Positions 58,932-64,000 of a stretch of 64,000 nucleotides of DNA are shown in pieces. The notes below the pieces were generated by a model. It was not told the origin of the DNA, searched no databases, and was given only the letters and a program-made list of their open reading frames with translations. Numbering within the stretch: the first letter of the stretch is position 1; each line of letters starts with the position of its first letter. The position numbers were made by a program, and so were the translations under genes. Source of the DNA: Paraburkholderia nodosa DSM 21604 (lineage in GTDB: Bacteria; Pseudomonadota; Gammaproteobacteria; Burkholderiales; Burkholderiaceae). The DNA lies in the NCBI RefSeq assembly GCF_000519185.1, contig NZ_JAFA01000029.1:129-64128 (forward strand), written 5' to 3'.

Positions 58932-59583
58932 TTTGATATCCCATGCCGCGCGCCGTGCGGATTTCGACCGAACTGCCCTGCAGCTTCTTGCGCACGCGCG
59001 TGACGTATTGTTCGACCGCGTTCGCGGTCGGCTCGTTGCCGTAGCTGAACAACTGGTTCAGCAGTTCTTCCTTCGGGAAGATACGTTGCGGACGGCTGGC
59101 GAGGATTTCGAGCAGCGCGAATTCCTGGCGCGAGAGCGATAGCGGTTTGCCGTCGAGTTCGGCCAGCCGGCTGCTGCGGTGGATGGCGAGACCGCCCAGC
59201 CTCACCACATCGTTCGCGTGCCCGCTGTTGCGGCGCAGGAGCGCCTGCACGCGCGCTTCGAGTTCGCGGTAATCGAACGGCTTGACGAGGTAGTCGTCGG
59301 CGCCGAGGCCGAGGCCGCTCACGCGGTCGTCGATGGCCGAGCGTGCCGTGAGCAGCAGCACCGGCGTGGTCGAGCCCGCCGCGCGCAGATGGCGCAGGAT
59401 CTCGAAGCCGTCCATGGCGGGAAGCATCACGTCGAGCACGACCAGGTCGAAGCGCTCCACGCCAAGCAGGCTGTTCGCCGTGGCGCCGTTCGCTTCGAGG
59501 TCCACCGCGTGACCGAGGCGCGTGAGGCGGCTGCGGACCGCCGCGCCGATTTCCGCGTCGTCCTCTACCACCAGAATGCGCAT
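58918..59583 (-). CDS. OmpR family response regulator, TctD-like
   Basis: A 221-residue regulator: receiver MRILVVEDDAEIGAAVRSRL with the phospho-acceptor in LVVLDVMLPAMDGFEILRHL and the lysine in DDYLVKPFDYRELEARVQAL, then a winged-helix domain with LSRQEFALLEILASRPQRIF and PTANAVEQYVTRVRKKL. Pairs with the kinase at 57504-58931 (14-base overlap). It is divergent from the substrate-binding protein gene across 159 bases, a likely control target. Confidence 0.92.
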   Translation of the reverse strand: MRILVVEDDAEIGAAVRSRLTRLGHAVDLEANGATANSLLGVERFDLVVLDVMLPAMDGFEILRHLRAAGSTTPVLLLTARSAIDDRVSGLGLGADDYLVKPFDYRELEARVQALLRRNSGHANDVVRLGGLAIHRSSRLAELDGKPLSLSRQEFALLEILASRPQRIFPKEELLNQLFSYGNEPTANAVEQYVTRVRKKLQGSSVEIRTARGMGYQIAAL

Positions 59584-59742
59584 GATGCCGTTCCTGCCAA
59601 AATCTTCATGGATGCGATTGCGGGTTTTCCCCGAGGTCTACTCTGCGTGTTTCTCAGCATTTTCTCAGACTCGCCCGGTAATCTCGCGAACCATGGAAGA
59701 TAGAGCGACGTGATTACGACACGAACCACCGGAGACGGCAAG

Positions 59743-60789
59743 ATGCGCGTGAAGGCGCCGCGGCCTTCACCGCGTCGGCGCGCGCTCGTTGCGGCCGGGC
59801 TTGGCGCGGCCGCCGTTGCCGCGGGGCTCGCGCCTGCCTGGGTCCGGGCCACGCCGCGCACGGTGCGCATTTCGAAGGGCTACGGCCTGCTGTATCTGCC
59901 GCTGCTCGTGATGGAAAAGGCGCGCCTGTTCGAGCGCCATGCAGCCCGCCAGGGGCTCGCGGACGTGAGCGTGGAGTGGGTGAGGCTCGACGGCGGCAAT
60001 TCGGTCGACGACGCCATGATGGCCGGCACGCTCGACTTCGCCGCCGTGGGCGCGCCCGGCTTCATCGAACTGTGGGCGCGGGCGCGCGGCATACCGAACG
60101 TCGAGGTGATCGGCATCAGCGGCCTTTCGGCCACGGCGCTCTCGCTCAACACGAACCGGCCGCAGATCGCGACGCTGCGCGACTTCACGAGCGCCGACCG
60201 CATTGCGGTGCCGGGCATTCGCACCTCGCTTTCGGCCGTCGTGCTGCAAATGGTGGCGAGCAAGCTGCTCGGGCCGCAGCACTTCGCGCAGCTCGATTCG
60301 ATCACCGTCGGCCTGCCGCATCCGCAGGCCATGCAGTCGCTGATCCGGCGCGAGGGCGGCATTACCGCGCATTTCGCCTCGCCGCCGTTCTCGACGCTCG
60401 AATTGCAGCAGCCGGGCATCCACCGCGTGGTCAATTCGGTCGACGTGCTCGGGCCGCTCACGCTCGACGTGGTGTTCGCGCCCAAGCGCCTCGTCGATAC
60501 CGAGCCGGCGCTGGCAAGAGCGTTCCTTCACGCGCTCGACGAGGCGAACCGGATGATCGCGCAGGACAAAGCGGCCGCGGCGCAGATCTATGTCGATTCG
60601 TCGGGCTTCGGCGCGTCGCGCGAGCACGTAGTGCAGACGCTCTCTGCGCCGGAGTCGCGCTTTTCGGTCTGGCCCGAGCAGTTGATGGAGTACGTGGACT
60701 TTCTGTACATGGTGGGCACGATCAAGGCGAAGCCGCGCACATGGAACGACATGTTCGTGGCGATGCTTGCGGAATTCCGTCCGTCCTAG
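59743..60789 (+). CDS. NitT/TauT-type substrate-binding protein, probable Tat export
   Basis: A 348-residue periplasmic binding protein. The N-terminus, MRVKAPRPSPRRRALVAAG, has a twin-arginine run before a hydrophobic segment ending at VRATP, suggesting Tat export. ISKGYGLLYLPLLVMEKARL, DAMMAGTLDFAAVGAPGF and HFASPPFSTLELQQPGIHRV follow the NitT/TauT (sulfonate, nitrate, aliphatic acid) layout. GGAG precedes the ATG at 59743. No ABC permease or ATPase is present in the window; an MFS carrier follows in its place. Confidence 0.82.
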   Translation: MRVKAPRPSPRRRALVAAGLGAAAVAAGLAPAWVRATPRTVRISKGYGLLYLPLLVMEKARLFERHAARQGLADVSVEWVRLDGGNSVDDAMMAGTLDFAAVGAPGFIELWARARGIPNVEVIGISGLSATALSLNTNRPQIATLRDFTSADRIAVPGIRTSLSAVVLQMVASKLLGPQHFAQLDSITVGLPHPQAMQSLIRREGGITAHFASPPFSTLELQQPGIHRVVNSVDVLGPLTLDVVFAPKRLVDTEPALARAFLHALDEANRMIAQDKAAAAQIYVDSSGFGASREHVVQTLSAPESRFSVWPEQLMEYVDFLYMVGTIKAKPRTWNDMFVAMLAEFRPS

Positions 60790-60826
60790 ACATACGCATA
60801 GACACAAATAAACGTAGGAGAACAGA

Positions 60827-62137
60827 GTGAATACAGACACAACCGTCGATCAACAGTCCGCCGAAGAGCGGGATGTCATGTCGAAGATCGCGCGCCGCCT
60901 CATGCCGATCCTCGTCGTGATGTTTCTGATCTCGTTCATCGATCGGCAAAACGTCGGCTTCGCGAAGCTGCAGATGGTGCACAGCCTCAACATGACCGAA
61001 ACGGCGTTCGGCCTGGCGTCGTCGCTGTTCTTCATCGGCTATCTGCTGTTCGAAGTGCCCAGCACGCTCGCGCTGCACCGCTTCGGCGCACGCGTGTGGC
61101 TCGCGCGCATCATGCTCACCTGGGGCGTGATTACGGTACTGATGGGCTTCACCACGTCGATGAAAGTGTTCTGCGGCCTGCGCCTTGCGCTGGGCGTGGC
61201 CGAAGCCGGTTTCTATCCCGGCGTGATCTACTACCTCACGCTGTGGTTTCCGCAAAGCTATCGCGCGCGCGTGCTCGGCATCTTCACGCTGGGCAGCGCG
61301 CTCGCCAACATGCTGGGCTCGCTCGTGGGCGGCTGGCTGCTGAGTCTCAATGGCGTATGGGGTCTCGCCGGCTGGCAGTGGGTGTTCATCGCCACGGGCC
61401 TGCCCGCCGTGCTGGTCGGCATCGCCGTGTTCAGGCTGCTGCCGGCGTCGTACCAGGAAGCGCGCTTTCTGAACGAGCGCGAAAAGCAGATCGTGGCGGC
61501 CGCGCACGAGCGTGAGAAGCCCGAGCACGCCGAACACGCGCAGCCCTGGAAGGCGCTGCTCGATCCGCGCGTGATGCTGTTCGCGGCGACCTACATGCTG
61601 ATGTCGACGTCGCTCTACGGCGTGACCTACTGGCTGCCCACGCTCGTGAAGTCGTTTGGCGTATCGAGCAGCGTGAACGGGTTGTTGAGCATGCTGCCGT
61701 GGGCGCTGGCGGTATTGCTGCTGCTGTGGCTGCCGTCGAAGCTGCGCCGCGCGAAAAGCATTCTGCGCGCGATGGCGATCGTCGCGGCGCTCGGCACGCT
61801 GGGCTTCCTGCTGAGTCTCCTGCTACCTTCCACACCGCTGCGCTTCATCGCGCTCGTGTTCGGCGGCGCGTGCATTCCGCTGCTGTACCCGTGCTTCTGG
61901 TCGATGCCGCCGCGCTACTTCACCGGCGCGCGGGCGGCGGCGAGCGTCGCTGCGATCAACTCGATCGGCAATCTCGGCGGCTTCTTCGGCCAGAACCTCA
62001 TGCCGCTGGCGGGCAAGCTCACGGGTACCGCGTTCGGGCCGATGATCGTGCCGATCGTGTGCCTCGCGGTGCTCGGTCTCGGCGTCTTGGTGGCGTGGGG
62101 ACGTTCCGGGCGCGCCATGGAGGGCGTGCCGGCCTGA
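60827..62137 (+). CDS. MFS transporter, ACS family
   Basis: A 436-residue 12-helix carrier starting at GTG 60827 with AGGAGA upstream (MNTDTTVDQQSAEERDVMSK). RRLMPILVVMFLISFIDRQN, VGFAKLQMVHSLNMTETAFG, FEVPSTLALHRFGARVWLAR and LGVAEAGFYPGVIYYLTLWF are ACS/D-galactonate-type motifs. It follows the substrate-binding protein by 37 bases and is probably co-transcribed. It is a distant paralogue of the MFS at 54771. Substrate: an organic anion. Confidence 0.87.
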   Translation: MNTDTTVDQQSAEERDVMSKIARRLMPILVVMFLISFIDRQNVGFAKLQMVHSLNMTETAFGLASSLFFIGYLLFEVPSTLALHRFGARVWLARIMLTWGVITVLMGFTTSMKVFCGLRLALGVAEAGFYPGVIYYLTLWFPQSYRARVLGIFTLGSALANMLGSLVGGWLLSLNGVWGLAGWQWVFIATGLPAVLVGIAVFRLLPASYQEARFLNEREKQIVAAAHEREKPEHAEHAQPWKALLDPRVMLFAATYMLMSTSLYGVTYWLPTLVKSFGVSSSVNGLLSMLPWALAVLLLLWLPSKLRRAKSILRAMAIVAALGTLGFLLSLLLPSTPLRFIALVFGGACIPLLYPCFWSMPPRYFTGARAAASVAAINSIGNLGGFFGQNLMPLAGKLTGTAFGPMIVPIVCLAVLGLGVLVAWGRSGRAMEGVPA

Positions 62138-62243
62138 ATCTGGCGTGAACCTGGCTTGAGCCTGGTTTGACGGCGGCGCCACGCGTGCGCGATCATGCCG
62201 CTTCGGTTGGAAATCTCTGTGACCCCATCGAGCGGAGTCGAAC

Positions 62244-63146
62244 ATGAGCCATGAGAGCACGCAGGCGTCGCCGGGTCTTTCGTATTCAGGGACGATCACG
62301 TATCGCCGCGCGCTCGTGAACGGCGTCGGCATTTTCTATCGCGAAGCGGGGCCTGTGGATGCACCCACCATCGTGCTGCTCCACGGCTTTCCCTCGTCTT
62401 CGCGGATGTTCGACACGCTCATTCCGCTGCTCGCCACGCACTATCACCTGATCGCGCCGGACTATCCCGGCTTCGGGCACAGCGACGCGCCGCCGCCCGC
62501 GCAGTTCGCCTATACGTTCGACCATCTCGCGGAATCGATCAACGCCTTGCTCGAGCAACTCGGCATTGACCGCTATAGCTTCTATCTGCAGGACTACGGC
62601 GGCCCGGTGGGCTTTCGCATCATGCTGGCGTACCCGGAGCGTCTGCAAACGCTCGTGATCCAGAATGCGAACAGTCACGAAGAAAGCCTCGGGCGCAAGT
62701 GGGCGCTGATCCGGGAGTACTGGGCCAACCCGGCGGCGAAGCCCGAAGTCTTCGAGGCGTTCGTTTCGTTCGAAGGCACGCGGTTTCGCCACGCCGGCGA
62801 CAGCCCGAACCCCGAGCGCTACAACCCGGACACGTGGACGGACGAGTTCGCGTTTCTCAATCTGCCGGGCCAGGCCGAAATCCAGGCCGCGCTGCTTTAT
62901 GACTACCGCACCAATGTTGCCGCTTACCCGGCATGGCAGGCATGGCTGCGCGCGCATCGACCGCGCACGCTCGTGATGTGGGGCCGCTACGACAGTTCGT
63001 TCGTCGCGGCGGCGGGCGCCGCGTATCAGCGCGACCTGCCCGACGCCGAGGTGCATCTGCTCGATGCGGGCCACTTCGCGCTGGATGAAAAAGTAGACGA
63101 AATCGCGGCGCTGATGCACGCGTTTCTCGCGAAACACCTGGCGTAG
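62244..63146 (+). CDS. Alpha/beta hydrolase, haloalkane dehalogenase-like
   Basis: A 300-residue hydrolase with LLHGFPSSSRMFDTLIPLLA, APDYPGFGHSDAP, then FYLQDYGGPVGFRIMLAYPE with an aspartate (D-Y-G-G) as nucleophile in place of serine, the mark of haloalkane dehalogenases, and MWGRYDSSFVAA and DAGHFALDEK for the acid and base. It probably acts on a halogenated or epoxide compound, although some close relatives are esterases of unclear role. It follows the MFS gene by 106 bases of CTGG(C)TTGA-type repeats. Confidence 0.82.
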   Translation: MSHESTQASPGLSYSGTITYRRALVNGVGIFYREAGPVDAPTIVLLHGFPSSSRMFDTLIPLLATHYHLIAPDYPGFGHSDAPPPAQFAYTFDHLAESINALLEQLGIDRYSFYLQDYGGPVGFRIMLAYPERLQTLVIQNANSHEESLGRKWALIREYWANPAAKPEVFEAFVSFEGTRFRHAGDSPNPERYNPDTWTDEFAFLNLPGQAEIQAALLYDYRTNVAAYPAWQAWLRAHRPRTLVMWGRYDSSFVAAAGAAYQRDLPDAEVHLLDAGHFALDEKVDEIAALMHAFLAKHLA

Positions 63147-63298
63147 CCGCTCGTCGCGTCCATAGGGCCAGAAAGGGATCGCGATTGTATTTCTGACGGT
63201 AACAGTGAATTCAGTCTATGGGCATAGACTTTCGATAGGGCGACCCTAAAATCCACTCTCATGTGAGCGTATTGCGACGCTCGATGTGAGAGGGATTC

Positions 63299-63643
63299 AT
63301 GGAGCAGATTTTCAAGGGGACCGTCAGGCTTGCGGGTGTGGCGAGCCGGTCCTGGCCCAAGCTCGCCGTTTCGCTTGCCGCCGCCTGCACGGTGCTCGCG
63401 GGTTGCGCGTCGGCTGGCGACGTCACCACGGCGGGCAATCCGGGCACGTACGTCGTTTCGGCGTCCGCAACGGGCGGGCGCCTCGCGTGGGCGCGCGCCC
63501 ACAAGCGCGCGGTGAGCGAAGCCAACGACTACTGCGAGAGCCGCGGCATGCAAACGAGTCTCGGCATGGAGCACACCGAAGGGCTCGAGGCGCTGCAGCA
63601 GCAGGCCTCCGTCATCCGCTTCGAGTGCCATCCCAAGCTTTGA
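63299..63643 (+). CDS. Small predicted lipoprotein
   Basis: A 114-residue protein, MEQIFKGTVRLAGVASRSWP, with a hydrophobic segment ending in the lipobox TVLAGC near residue 35. The mature part (YVVSASATGGRLAWARAHKR, NDYCESRGMQTSLGMEHTEG) has two further cysteines. GAGGG precedes the ATG at 63299. Many Burkholderiaceae carry such small envelope lipoproteins of unknown role. Confidence 0.7.
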   Translation: MEQIFKGTVRLAGVASRSWPKLAVSLAAACTVLAGCASAGDVTTAGNPGTYVVSASATGGRLAWARAHKRAVSEANDYCESRGMQTSLGMEHTEGLEALQQQASVIRFECHPKL

Positions 63644-63655
63644 GGCGCGTGCGCC

Positions 63656-64000
63656 TCAGCGAATCACGAACGTTTCCCGGCGAGCCCCGTACCACTTCGT
63701 GACTTCGGAGTGCGCGGTCAATCTGGACGACTTCAGAATCGGGCTCGTGACGCGATACAGCCGGTCCGGGTCGGGCCCGTACATGTAGAGATAGCCGTCG
63801 TTGCCGTCGATGTGAATTTCGGTTTCGCCGAGTTCGCCGGCGTCCGCGCGCTTGATGGCACCGGCGAGCCGCTGTTCGAGCGCATGAATCTGGGGGCGGT
63901 CGTTCGGGTAGTAGTCGAAATGGACCATCATGGCCGGTCCCGGCGGCTTCTGCGCCGGTTGCGCGGCGGCGCTGCCCGCGGCGAGTGCGATGCCCAGCAA
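63656..64000 (-). CDS. Partial secreted protein (5' end beyond the window)
   Basis: At least 114 residues on the minus strand whose start lies past 64000. The visible part begins in the hydrophobic core of a signal peptide (LGIALAAGSAAAQPA), then MMVHFDYYPNDRPQIHALEQ, IHIDGNDGYLYMYGPDPDRL and TAHSEVTKWYGARRETFVIR. It is a small exported protein I cannot name; it is convergent with the lipoprotein gene at 63299. Confidence 0.6.
   Translation of the reverse strand: MLGIALAAGSAAAQPAQKPPGPAMMVHFDYYPNDRPQIHALEQRLAGAIKRADAGELGETEIHIDGNDGYLYMYGPDPDRLYRVTSPILKSSRLTAHSEVTKWYGARRETFVIR

Noticed and set aside
1..64000. tRNA, rRNA, complete insertion sequence or prophage genes
   Set aside because: I looked for cloverleaf-like sequences, transposase motifs and phage structural genes and saw none that I could support.

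Overview
The window looks like chromosomal DNA from a Burkholderiaceae bacterium close to Paraburkholderia, Caballeronia or Burkholderia. The reasons are a strongly GC-biased coding style, a Gram-negative porin of the SSVTLYG type, a nitrate reductase fused to a CysJ-type flavoprotein, a monomeric NADP isocitrate dehydrogenase, and many LysR regulators and MFS carriers. I could not run any search; assignments rest on motifs, family resemblance, gene order and start-site logic.

Layout. 0.2-1.0 kb: two gene remnants (a dioxygenase-type cupin and an ornithine cyclodeaminase-like gene) joined at a deletion junction. 1.2-4.7 kb: a MoaF-like gene coupled to a short-chain dehydrogenase, a second dehydrogenase on the other strand, and a LuxR regulator. 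4.9-13.9 kb: an amine or polyamine catabolic island (APC permease, porin, PAS sensor, unknown protein, cupin, PuuB-like oxidase, second cupin, aldehyde dehydrogenase, AraC regulator). 13.9-18.7 kb: a lower-GC accessory stretch with a truncated LysR gene, several small immunity-like genes (one resembling Tsi6, one split by a frameshift), repeated intergenic fragments and a perfect 26-bp inverted repeat. 18.9-20.7 kb: a LysR regulator divergent from a quinone reductase. 20.7-27.5 kb: a long minus-strand operon for a DUF2955/HlyD/OprM-type efflux pump with an ion channel, an outer-membrane barrel and a lipoprotein.

28.4-39.6 kb is the nitrate assimilation locus. It has a nitrate-sensor-like protein, a NarK-type transporter, CobA (siroheme supply), NirB, NirD and a NasA-CysJ fusion. 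Each of its three transcription units is preceded by a leader holding a hairpin with an ANTAR-style hexaloop, then a terminator built on the same GGCGTCC/GGACGCC core. This is the best candidate here for a coordinated, little-described regulatory system: NasT-like antitermination of all three units, including cobA.

40-51.6 kb holds CynR-like and other regulators, a phospholipase C-like enzyme, ilvD, a VirK/YbjX protein with a coupled small upstream ORF, icd, and a MarR regulator with a small membrane protein sharing an operator-like motif. 51.7-63.1 kb is catabolic: a haloacetate dehalogenase-like hydrolase, a second LeuC/LeuD-type dehydratase, MFS carriers, a SotB-like exporter, a TctDE-type two-component system, an orphan Tat-exported substrate-binding protein, and another dehalogenase-like hydrolase. 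The window ends in a lipoprotein gene and a partial secreted protein gene.

I saw no tRNA, rRNA, CRISPR array, complete insertion sequence or prophage.
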